64,000 nt of DNA. Source: Flavobacteriales bacterium (GTDB lineage Bacteria; Bacteroidota; Bacteroidia; Flavobacteriales_F; PHOS-HE28). Shown here in pieces: positions 25,191 through 31,943 of this stretch. The position numbers were made by a program, and so were the translations under genes. Location of the stretch: assembly GCA_019638085.1 (NCBI GenBank), contig JAHBUL010000003.1, positions 62,001 to 126,000 on the forward strand. Reading direction: 5' to 3'. Numbering within the stretch: position 1 is the first letter of the stretch; the number at the start of each line of letters is the position of its first letter. The notes under the pieces are model-generated. The model did not search any database. It saw nothing but the letters and a program-made list of their open reading frames with translations, and was not told where the DNA came from.

Positions 25191-25262
25191 ACCATCAGGA
25201 AGGATTCGAACCTTCATCCTCCACCTTCGCACGGCGGTGCTCATCCATTGAGCTACTGATGG
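25191..25262 (-). tRNA. tRNA-Arg(GCG)-like
   Basis: A 72-nt unit. Acceptor CCATCAG/CTGATGG fully paired, T8 and A14 normal, D arm GCTC/GAGC, anticodon stem CCGCC/GGTGG with one wobble and loop GTGCGAA, so anticodon GCG (codon CGC), 5-nt variable loop, T arm GAAGG/CCTTC with loop TTCGAAT. A GCG-reading tRNA-Arg is uncommon in bacteria, which usually read CGC with inosine-modified ACG. Position 32 is G. The unit begins with C1. Confidence 0.8.
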
Positions 25263-25328
25263 CTATTGGTGTTTGGTGAAGAGCACGGCGCGTCCGCCAC
25301 ACTCGTCACCTTTCACCTTGTCATTCCA

Positions 25329-26438
25329 TCAAGGAGCCTTGCCCGGAGAGAAGATCTCCTTCAATTGGTCAAGGACCTTGGCGTTACCACTGATGGAAAG
25401 CGTGTTCACCTTTTCGGCGATCTTCTCCACGTACTCCATTTCCTTCAACTTGAAGAGCATGGTGTTCTCCTCCATCAGCTTCGCGGTGTTCAGCAAGCTG
25501 CGCGTGCTCGCCGTTTCCTCGCGCCGCATGATGGTGTTGGCTTCCGCCTTCTTCTGCGCCACCAGCACCTGGTTCATGATCTCCTTCATGTCACCGGGCA
25601 GGATGATGTCCTTGATACCACCCGCATTGATGGCGATGCCCAGGGCTTCGGCCTGCGCGCTCACGCTCTCCTTCACGTAGGCCGTTACCGCGTCCTTGTC
25701 CGCGAGCACCTCATCCAGCAGGCGCGTGCCGATGAATTCACGCAGGGCCAATTGCACCAGAACATAGAGCTGCTTTTCGTTCTCCTTGTTCTCCAACAGC
25801 GCCTTGCGGATGTCGGTGATGCGGTACTGCAACGTGAAGTTCACACGCAGCGCGGCCTTGTCCTTGGTGAGGATCTCCTGACCGTTCACTTCCAGCTGGA
25901 GCTGGCGCGTGTCGGCCTTGAGCACCTGGATCACGATGCTGTTCTTCGCGAAGAAGTACGTACCGGGATCGAGCATGCGTTGCGCCTCACCGTTCACCAG
26001 GAGGATGCCCTTTTCGTAAGGCTCCACGTTGTATGCACGGATGTAGGGCAGCAGCGCCGGCTTCATCAGCAGGTCGGGGTCCACGTTGGCGGGGATCTCG
26101 GCTTGCGCCAGGTCCACCTCCATGAAGGCGTACTTCACCAAACCCTTGAAGAAGGCGTAGCGGCCGGGCTTCAGCACTTCCTGGAAGTTACCGTTGCGGT
26201 ACATCAGGACGATGCGGTTGTCCGGCACTTCCACCACGGTGAGCCGTGCGGCGAGTTCGGCGTCCTGCAACAGGATGTCGAGTTCCACCGGCGGGGTGAA
26301 GGGCAGCGCGAGGTTGTACACGCGCACGGTGTCGAAGGGGGCGAGCACATGCAGGCCCGGCTTCAGTACGCGGGTGTAGTTGCCGAAGCGGAAGACCAGG
26401 CCGACCTTGCCTTCGGTGATGCGTTGGATGTTGAACAT
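25329..26438 (-). CDS. Slipin / SPFH (band 7) family protein
   Basis: A 369-residue protein starting MFNIQRITEGKVGLVFRFGN. Two N-terminal beta-rich stretches (KVGLVFRFGNYTRVLKPGLH and NRIVLMYRNGNFQEVLKPGR) precede an SPFH domain: GQEILTKDKAALRVNFTLQY, KQLYVLVQLALREFIGTRLL and IKDIILPGDMKEIMNQVLVAQ. A C-terminal coiled coil follows (RREETASTRSLLNTAKLMEE). No transmembrane helix is obvious, as in this subgroup. The frame is open to 26585, but family alignment fixes the start. It lies between the permuted tRNA-like units and the linear tRNA-like units on the rtcB strand, which suggests a shared function. I infer an RNA-repair context; SPFH proteins form ring assemblies elsewhere. Confidence 0.9.
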   Translation of the reverse strand: MFNIQRITEGKVGLVFRFGNYTRVLKPGLHVLAPFDTVRVYNLALPFTPPVELDILLQDAELAARLTVVEVPDNRIVLMYRNGNFQEVLKPGRYAFFKGLVKYAFMEVDLAQAEIPANVDPDLLMKPALLPYIRAYNVEPYEKGILLVNGEAQRMLDPGTYFFAKNSIVIQVLKADTRQLQLEVNGQEILTKDKAALRVNFTLQYRITDIRKALLENKENEKQLYVLVQLALREFIGTRLLDEVLADKDAVTAYVKESVSAQAEALGIAINAGGIKDIILPGDMKEIMNQVLVAQKKAEANTIMRREETASTRSLLNTAKLMEENTMLFKLKEMEYVEKIAEKVNTLSISGNAKVLDQLKEIFSPGKAP

Positions 26439-26857
26439 GGTACGTTGTTGTGTTGGCCTTCGCAAAGCAGTACCGCGCCATGCGTTGGGAATGGGATGCC
26501 CGTTGACCGGTGGGCACCTTGCCGGGTTATCGTGAGAGCGAAAAGTGCTCGTGTGTTGAGTAAGAAAGCGATGAGGAAACGCCACCTGCGTTCAGCGGGG
26601 ACATCGATGCCATGCGCGGGCTTCCGCGGTTCCGCTCACCGTTGCACATCATCGTGACGACCTTTAAAAGTCGCCATCCAAATGCACTTGGGCGACGGGA
26701 ACCTTGGTGCCGTTGATGAGCAGCGCGAGGTTCACAGGATGAACACGGGTCGTCCGTTGCGTTCGCCGTAACGTGGCTTGCGCGCGGGACCGGTGGATCC
26801 ATCATCGCTTTCAGCGAATGGGCATTTTTAGGGAAGCGCCCGGCTTCCTTCCTCTGT
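26439..26857. other. Leader region of the slipin gene, no gene recognised
   Basis: About 420 nt between the slipin start and the tRNA-like units. The open frame on the minus strand at 26527-26805 has no recognisable content. Immediately 3' of the tRNA-like units on the minus strand, CTCTGTCACAGAG (26853-26865) and GGAAGC-CGGGC-GCTTCC (about 26833-26849) form hairpins; the second is followed by CTAAAAA and could act as a weak attenuator. Confidence 0.5.
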
Positions 26858-26935
26858 GACAGAGTCCATTGCTCTACCGATTGAGCTAACCTGACCTTGC
26901 GGTCAAGGACGGGATTCGAACCCGCGACACATGGA
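26858..26935 (-). ncRNA. Second permuted tRNA-like unit (3' half before 5' half)
   Basis: Read on the minus strand: TCCAT (anticodon stem, 3' strand), variable GTGTC, T arm GCGGG/CCCGT with loop TTCGAAT, acceptor 3' strand CCTTGAC, linker CGCAAG, acceptor 5' strand GTCAGGT, TA, D arm GCTC/GAGC with loop AATCGGTA, A26, then ATGGA (anticodon stem, 5' strand). ATGGA pairs perfectly with TCCAT. The acceptor has five Watson-Crick pairs, one wobble and one mismatch; an extra C-G pair brings the linker to a GCAA loop. The next 7 nt, CTCTGTC, could be the loop (C32, T33) but have T37, so the anticodon is uncertain. It shares one base with the unit at 26935-27009. Confidence 0.65.
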
Positions 26936-27009
26936 TCGGTGCTCTTGCCAACTGAGCTATCCGCCTTAAGGCGGAGCAGGGATCGAACCTGCGACTTCCG
27001 ATGTGGGAG
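26935..27009 (-). tRNA. Circularly permuted tRNA-Gly(CCC)
   Basis: Read on the minus strand: loop CTCCCAC, stem ATCGG, variable AAGTC, T arm GCAGG/CCTGC with loop TTCGATC, acceptor 3' strand TCCGCCT, linker TA, acceptor 5' strand AGGCGGA, T8 A9, D arm GCTC/GAGC with loop AGTTGGCAA, A26, stem CCGAT. Rejoining end to start gives a full tRNA: acceptor 7/7 pairs, anticodon stem CCGAT/ATCGG 5/5, T stem 5/5, D stem 4/4, C32 T33 CCC A37 C38, C48, G18G19. Every position is present once. Read linearly there is no anticodon loop and no acceptor pairing. Maturation would need joining at the 31/32 position (a job for RtcB) and removal of the acceptor linker. Confidence 0.8.
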
Positions 27010-27112
27010 GAACAGAACGACCGTTCGGCGGCATACAGCGTGCGAAACGCAGCGGTACCATGGGGCCTTGTGAAACCCGCATCAGGTCCGACGCGACCGG
27101 CCTTTCCTCGTG

Positions 27113-27238
27113 CTTGTCCGCCGTACGGAGGACAAGATGTTTTGTGCTGAAAGCACAGTATGTAAAAGAACGTTCATCGTTCAGGGGGTCTCCGCGGTCC
27201 TGCTCCCGCCGGACTTCCTTCCGAATGCGGAGACCCCC
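27113..27238 (-). ncRNA. Candidate structured RNA: four consecutive hairpins
   Basis: In minus-strand order: 27238-27184, a 12-bp perfect stem GGGGGTCTCCGC/GCGGAGACCCCC enclosing GTCC/GGAC; 27182-27168, GAACG-ATGAA-CGTTC; 27157-27143, TGTGC-TTTCA-GCACA; 27136-27113, CTTGTCC/GGACAAG with inner CCG/CGG. No open frame explains this density of dyads. It lies upstream of the permuted tRNA-like units and may be a leader or separate small RNA. Strand is assumed from the neighbours. Confidence 0.5.
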
Positions 27239-27261
27239 GTCCTGTTGCGTTGTGACACCGG

Positions 27262-27295
27262 ACAACAAAAAACCCGGCCTTGTGCGGACCGGGTT
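27262..27295 (-). terminator. Intrinsic terminator on the minus strand
   Basis: AACCCGG, 11-nt loop, CCGGGTT, followed by TTTTGTTGTC when read on the minus strand. It separates the hairpin-rich leader from upstream sequence and may end an unseen upstream transcript or act as an attenuator. Confidence 0.8.
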
Positions 27296-27454
27296 CGTTG
27301 CGATGGTGATGGTTCACATCATCGATAGGAACACCGGATCCTGTTGGTATCAAAGAGTTGCTGCTTGGGCATGGCATAGCCTGTCCGCTCGCTCGCTATG
27401 CGATACTGCTCTGATGTATGTCGTTTCGTTCCGCTCATTTTTCTTTCATGAAAT

Positions 27455-27480
27455 GAAAAGCCCGGGTTGTTGGCCCGGGC
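27455..27480 (-). terminator. Second intrinsic terminator on the minus strand
   Basis: GCCCGGG-CCAACAA-CCCGGGC followed by TTTTCATTTC on the minus strand. Two intrinsic terminators within 220 nt without a recognised gene between them (27296-27454) suggest a small RNA or leader. A frame for about 38 residues (MSGTKRHTSE) lies between them, with no recognisable content. Confidence 0.75.
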
Positions 27481-27892
27481 GATGTAAAGGTTCACTGTGT
27501 TCAGCTACACTTCAAGGTCGCCCTGGATCTGTTTTGGATCCTTGGTCCGTGGTGGGTCGGTATGTGTGCAGCTTCCGCATTTGGACACGTAGACGTGGGC
27601 ACCCGGGAGCGGGTTGCCTTTGTGATGAAAATAAATTTTGGATGGGGATGTTGATGAACAATTCCACGCAGTGAACGCACCACTGCGCGAACGAGCAGCA
27701 CGCCCGCATCAAAGATCACCACATTACCCCGCGCCGAACCAGGAACTACCGCCGATCTCGCAAGTGTTCCACCCGTTCCACCGCTAGGATCCCTGGATGT
27801 TGACCGGGTCACTTCGGAGAGCAACGGAGGTCCGTGGCCGTGATGGACGAATAGGCTTGGAGGGTCGCTGGCGGCTCTCGAATGGCCCTTGC
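27481..27892. other. Intergenic region, nothing recognised
   Basis: About 410 nt between the minus-strand terminators and the OsmC-like gene. Open frames crossing it in both directions are low-complexity and unlike proteins. An AT-rich patch on the minus strand (AAATTTATTTTCATCACAAA, about 27617-27636) could be a promoter for the RNA region, but I cannot identify a clear -33 partner. Confidence 0.4.
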
Positions 27893-28330
27893 TCAGCCCA
27901 CCAAGGTCGCGCTCAAGGTGATCGGTACCGCCTTCAGCGCTTGGCTCACGGGGCAATTCACTTTGGCATCCTCAGCACAGGCGTCGAAGTCCGCTTGGCT
28001 GATGCCGGGCACCTTCGCCTTCAATACCAAGTTGATACCGACGATGCCGGTGCCACCTTCCACTGGACCGAGCTTCACCTCGGAAGTGCAGTCCAGTTCA
28101 TCTGGCGTATGGCCTGCATTACCCAAAAGAAAGCTCAATTTCATGGTGAAGCAGCCTGCATGCGCGGCCGCGATCAACTCTTCCGGATTGGTGCCCGCCT
28201 TGCCGTCCTCGCTGACGAAGCGGGTGGTGAAGGAGTAGGGCGTGTCCTTCAATACGCCGCTGGTACTGGTCAATAGGCCTCCGCCTTCCTTGCCGCTTCC
28301 TTTCCAAATGGCCTTGCTCGATCGGATCAT
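27893..28330 (-). CDS. OsmC/Ohr-family peroxidase-like protein
   Basis: A 145-residue protein starting MIRSSKAIWKGSGKEGGGLL. Both redox Cys of the family are present: AAHAGCFTM and AKVNCPVSQAL, with Glu in NPEELIAAAHAG. OsmC-like enzymes reduce organic or fatty-acid hydroperoxides. Sequence follows the OsmC branch (VSEDGKAGTNPEEL). The frame is open to 28411, but family length and sequence favour 28330. Confidence 0.93.
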   Translation of the reverse strand: MIRSSKAIWKGSGKEGGGLLTSTSGVLKDTPYSFTTRFVSEDGKAGTNPEELIAAAHAGCFTMKLSFLLGNAGHTPDELDCTSEVKLGPVEGGTGIVGINLVLKAKVPGISQADFDACAEDAKVNCPVSQALKAVPITLSATLVG

Positions 28331-28581
28331 GATGGTTGCTTTTGCTGTTTTGTGGTATGGGATAAAGGTAGAACAGGGCAGATGCACGGATGTTCGCATC
28401 ATCACCAGCAAGATCGCTTGATCAAAGGCCGATCCGCTCGTGCCCGAGGCTTCGAGGGGTCAGCATTTTAAAGCAGCGGGGCGGGCATTGGCAAAGGGGT
28501 TGACCTGCAGGATGTCCTGGTCCTTCCATAGTACACCTCATTGCCTCTTGCGTACCGAACAGGAGCGGCATCCCGACCATA

Positions 28582-29391
28582 CTATCGCGGATCATACTCC
28601 TCCAATTTCCGCAAGGCAGCTTCGTACCCGATCCGGAAGATGGCATCCACATGTTTGGTGCTGAACGTGCCGAAGGCCGAGAGGCTTTCCGGGCTGATGA
28701 TCAGATCGCAATCATCGAACTTCTGGATGGAGCGGCTCGATCGGTCCATGGAAAAAGCACGTTCCAGAACGGCGAATGAGGAACGGAGCTCGTGGGCGGT
28801 CACCTGCTTCAGGGGGTTCACGAACACCCCGATGATCCGGTCGCAGGGTGCCAACAGTGGTTCCACGGGAAAGTTGTTGGTGATGCCGCCGTCCGAGTAA
28901 AGCGAGTCGTCGATCACCACGGGTGAGAACACGCCCGGCACGGCGGAGGAGGCAAGGAGGGTACGGATGAGCGGACCTTCATGGAACACCCGGGAGCGAC
29001 CCTTTACAATATCCGATGCGACGACGAACAATTTCTTCTGCAGCGCCTCGAACCGATCGTCTGGAAAGTACTTCTCGAAACCTTCGCGGAACTTGTCGGC
29101 ATCGAGCATTCCGGGTTTCCCGTGGGCGTAATTCCCCCAAGTGAAGAGAGAAACACTGCGAAAGAACCCCAACGTATCTTCCCAACCATGCCCAGCAGCA
29201 TAAAAGGCACCCACGATAGCACCGGAGCTGGCCCCGGATATGTATTCGGGATGTATCCCATGTTCTTCCAGTGCCTTGATCACACCGATATGGGCCACGC
29301 CCCGCACGCCACCACCGGAGAGGACCAGTCCGTGCGTAGGAGGAACCTTCAGATCGGCCGCCCCATCACCCCTGCTTGCTTGCTGCTCCAT
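28582..29391 (-). CDS. Patatin-like phospholipase
   Basis: A 269-residue protein starting MEQQASRGDGAADLKVPPTH. The patatin signature is complete: oxyanion loop LSGGGVRGVAHIGV, nucleophile elbow GASSGAIVGAF with the catalytic Ser, and the catalytic Asp in YSDGGITNNFPVEP. It hydrolyses acyl chains from phospholipids; no signal peptide, so probably cytoplasmic or membrane-associated, like the RssA group. The C-terminal part (RSIQKFDDCDLIISPE) is usual for the group. Confidence 0.93.
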   Translation of the reverse strand: MEQQASRGDGAADLKVPPTHGLVLSGGGVRGVAHIGVIKALEEHGIHPEYISGASSGAIVGAFYAAGHGWEDTLGFFRSVSLFTWGNYAHGKPGMLDADKFREGFEKYFPDDRFEALQKKLFVVASDIVKGRSRVFHEGPLIRTLLASSAVPGVFSPVVIDDSLYSDGGITNNFPVEPLLAPCDRIIGVFVNPLKQVTAHELRSSFAVLERAFSMDRSSRSIQKFDDCDLIISPESLSAFGTFSTKHVDAIFRIGYEAALRKLEEYDPR

Positions 29392-29462
29392 CTGCTTTAT
29401 TCCCTTTTCCCGTCGGAAACCTTTGGTGGACGATGATGATCATACACGGAAGGGCCGGTCCA

Positions 29463-30440
29463 CTAATCCACCATCAACTTGCGTGTGAAAGTCGAGCCGG
29501 TGCTGCGCAATTCATAGAAGTACACACCGCTTCCCACCCCGCTCAGATCCATGGTGTAGCTGTGCCTGCCTGCGGAGATCGAGCCATTCACCAACTCGTT
29601 TACCAGCTTCCCGTGCAGGTCATACACACGCAGCGAGACCGGCCCCGCCGAGGGGAGATTGAAGGAGATGGTGGTGGAACCGTTGGCCGGGTTGGGTTGG
29701 TTCTGGAAGAGTTCCAGGACCGAGGCAGTGGGCCGCTCGTGAACGTGTGCGTACATATCGCCGAACAGCGAATCCAATTCCGCATTGCTCAACGCGCGGT
29801 CATATATGCGTACATCGTCCAGTTCCCCGGCATAGTGCGAGGTATTGCTATAGCGGTACTTTCCCAAGGCCGCTGGGAACAAGGGTCCCACGTCCATCAG
29901 GGGTTCTGCAGGAGAGGTAATGGAGTCAACGATGATGCCGTCGTAGTACAGCTCCAGTAGTTGGCCCATCTCCCAGCGACCAGCGGCAAAGTGCCAGTGA
30001 TCATCCACGAATTTCTGTTGGGCAGAGAGCCATCCCGTAGCAAGGTCGTTTCCCAAATGAACGCTTACCCATAGTGTGTTGCTGTCCGTATACATTTGGA
30101 ATTCGCCATTATCCCCATAGTGGATCAACTTGCCCTCGGGGTAGGTTATGGGTACCTTGAACCAAGCGGACCAAGTGAGCGCATGTGGAGGAGTGGCCCA
30201 GAGTAGAGGAAGTGCGACGTAATCAGATGTGCCATTGAATTGATAGGCACTGGTACTCGTTCCAAATCGATCGTTCGTTGCCACGGGACCATAAGGTGTC
30301 CCGTTAAAGAGGTTTACGCTCAGGTCGAGCGCATTGTCATCCAACTCCCAGTGGGCAACAAGGCCCGAGTCCAGGTTGATCTGGGCGTGCAGGCCGCCTG
30401 CGATCATGCACATTACAAAAATGGTGGAATGTGTTTTCAT
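29463..30440 (-). CDS. Secreted LamG-domain protein with T9SS sorting domain
   Basis: The signal peptide MKTHSTIFVMCMIAGGLHAQ is followed by a LamG/concanavalin-like domain (about 30-225): LVAHWELDDNALDLSVNLFNGT, QFNGTSDYVALP, TWSAWFKVP, and GELDDVRIYDRALSNAELDSL. A T9SS type A sorting domain ends the protein (LFQNQPNPANGSTTISFNLP, LRVYDLHGKLVNELVNG, FTRKLMVD). Such proteins are displayed or released at the surface; the LamG domain probably binds carbohydrate. Confidence 0.93.
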   Translation of the reverse strand: MKTHSTIFVMCMIAGGLHAQINLDSGLVAHWELDDNALDLSVNLFNGTPYGPVATNDRFGTSTSAYQFNGTSDYVALPLLWATPPHALTWSAWFKVPITYPEGKLIHYGDNGEFQMYTDSNTLWVSVHLGNDLATGWLSAQQKFVDDHWHFAAGRWEMGQLLELYYDGIIVDSITSPAEPLMDVGPLFPAALGKYRYSNTSHYAGELDDVRIYDRALSNAELDSLFGDMYAHVHERPTASVLELFQNQPNPANGSTTISFNLPSAGPVSLRVYDLHGKLVNELVNGSISAGRHSYTMDLSGVGSGVYFYELRSTGSTFTRKLMVD

Positions 30441-30989
30441 GTGTGACGGGTTAAGAGGATGTGAGATGTTGACAGGCGTGTGGCGTTGCCTTAGTAAAGA
30501 TAGATCGATCGCAAGGGTAGGAGGGTATTCCGAGGATGTTCCACCTTATGCGCTCGATGCTGAGATGGAATGAAGGCTCGCATTACCTTACTAAACGGAC
30601 GGGGGCGAACAGGTTGCCTCGGAAGGAGCGGATGGATCCGATCCTTCCGACCTGCGCACCATGCGCTACGGAGTGAAGGCCCGCACGGTAACTTCCTTGC
30701 GTATGGCAAAGAGTCACTCCGAGGCGGACGAGGCGATGATCAAGTCATTGGCAAAACCGTACCCTCCTGACGCTCTTTACGGCGCACAGTGTGTGACCTT
30801 ATTTGGGCAAGAGCGGGTCCAACAATGTGCCGAATGCGAGCGATCCCTTCGCATGTCCGGAGTTGTAGTTGGCTGACCCAACGGGTTGATCAGTGATGCA
30901 CTCCTGAAGGTGGAGTGTGTTTTCCACTGATCACATGCGCGGTCTCCGGTGCTGCCCACAGCACCGGATATCTAGCTAAGAATGCGGGC
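30441..30989. other. Intergenic region with inverted repeats
   Basis: About 550 nt without a convincing gene. A long dyad lies at about 30885-30936: TGATCAGTG and CACTGATCA enclose CACTCC/GGAGTG. A GC-rich dyad at about 30943-30966, CCGGTGCTG-CCC-ACAGCACCGG, could terminate the minus-strand gene upstream or act in both directions. The frame at 30661-30876 (RYGVKARTVTSLRMAKSHSE) has no recognisable family. Confidence 0.5.
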
Positions 30990-31622
30990 CTACTGCTTGA
31001 ACCGGTACACGTAGTTTTTGTCCGGGCCGCACACGGATGGGCACGGATGGCCGCATAGCCGCACGAATTTCGGATCCGAACCCAATGGCTCTGCTTTGGC
31101 CCCGATGATCTTCATGGCGGTAATGAGCATAGTGGTTTCCTTCCCTTCAGTCACATCAGGAGTGGCGCGTATCGCCTCGCAGCCCTCCAATTCCAGCAAC
31201 GCTTCCATGTCAGTGCGCGTGAAGGAGCCGGAGTAGGATGCATGCCCCGACTGCTGCATGGCTTCACACGCTTTTCCTGCGGGCCTTGAGCGCAGCTTGT
31301 CCATCGTGATCTTCCCGTCCACGAAGCCGAGGCTAAGGCCATACGCCTTGCCACTGTTCAATTCGCTTCCGTCTGCCCGGATGCCGACAGCCATGGCGCT
31401 GCCGGTTGCATTGCCCGGTGGCACCAGCACGTTGTAAAAGCGGATACCTACGGCCTCTTCGTTCTTGAGGATCTCGATGAGGGTGGGGGCGTCGAAGAGT
31501 GCTTCCTCGAACCCGGCAGCGGATACCGCTGGGTTACCATCCATTCCGGAGGACTCCTGGGCCGTGAGTTGTTGAACCGGGATGAACAGGACAAGAAGAG
31601 CTGCGGAGATCAATGAACGCAT
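30990..31622 (-). CDS. Secreted hypothetical protein, 210 aa
   Basis: The signal peptide MRSLISAALLVLFIPVQQLT is followed by a mixed domain (about 40-200) with ILKNEEAVGIRFYNVLVPPG and a C-terminal Cys cluster (VRLCGHPCPSVCGPDKNYVY). Four Cys in the tail could bind metal or form disulfides. No family recognised. The long upstream frame to 31928 lacks protein-like content. Confidence 0.65.
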   Translation of the reverse strand: MRSLISAALLVLFIPVQQLTAQESSGMDGNPAVSAAGFEEALFDAPTLIEILKNEEAVGIRFYNVLVPPGNATGSAMAVGIRADGSELNSGKAYGLSLGFVDGKITMDKLRSRPAGKACEAMQQSGHASYSGSFTRTDMEALLELEGCEAIRATPDVTEGKETTMLITAMKIIGAKAEPLGSDPKFVRLCGHPCPSVCGPDKNYVYRFKQ

Positions 31623-31943
31623 GGTGTTCCGGTGTGTTTTGTGTGGTGAAGGTATGCGTTTTGGATAACGGGAACCTTGCTGTTCGCATCGGTATCGGGA
31701 GTTCAATTGTACCGGTTCTTTCAGTCCGTTCCCTGATCCATGTTGGACAGCCGATGAGTCGATCCATCGGGGATCGGTGGCTGCCGGAGCACGGTGATTT
31801 TCCGGCTCGATGAGACATGTCGACCGGGATGGTTCCACAGGTTGAAATGTCGGGAATCGGGGCAAGGATCCACCTCCAACCCTACCTTTTGGCCGATGTT
31901 GAAGCGGGAGCCATTGATCAAGTGGCATTGGCGGAGGTGGCTC

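Noticed and set aside
26870-26975. Reading the region upstream of slipin as ordinary linear tRNAs
   Set aside because: The linear order has D arm and T arm but no 3' anticodon strand, no loop, and non-matching acceptor ends; the permuted reading pairs fully.
27003-27674. A 223-codon open frame on the plus strand and a 151-codon frame at 27501-27956 on the minus strand
   Set aside because: They cross tRNA-like units, perfect hairpins and terminators and have no protein-like pattern or family resemblance.
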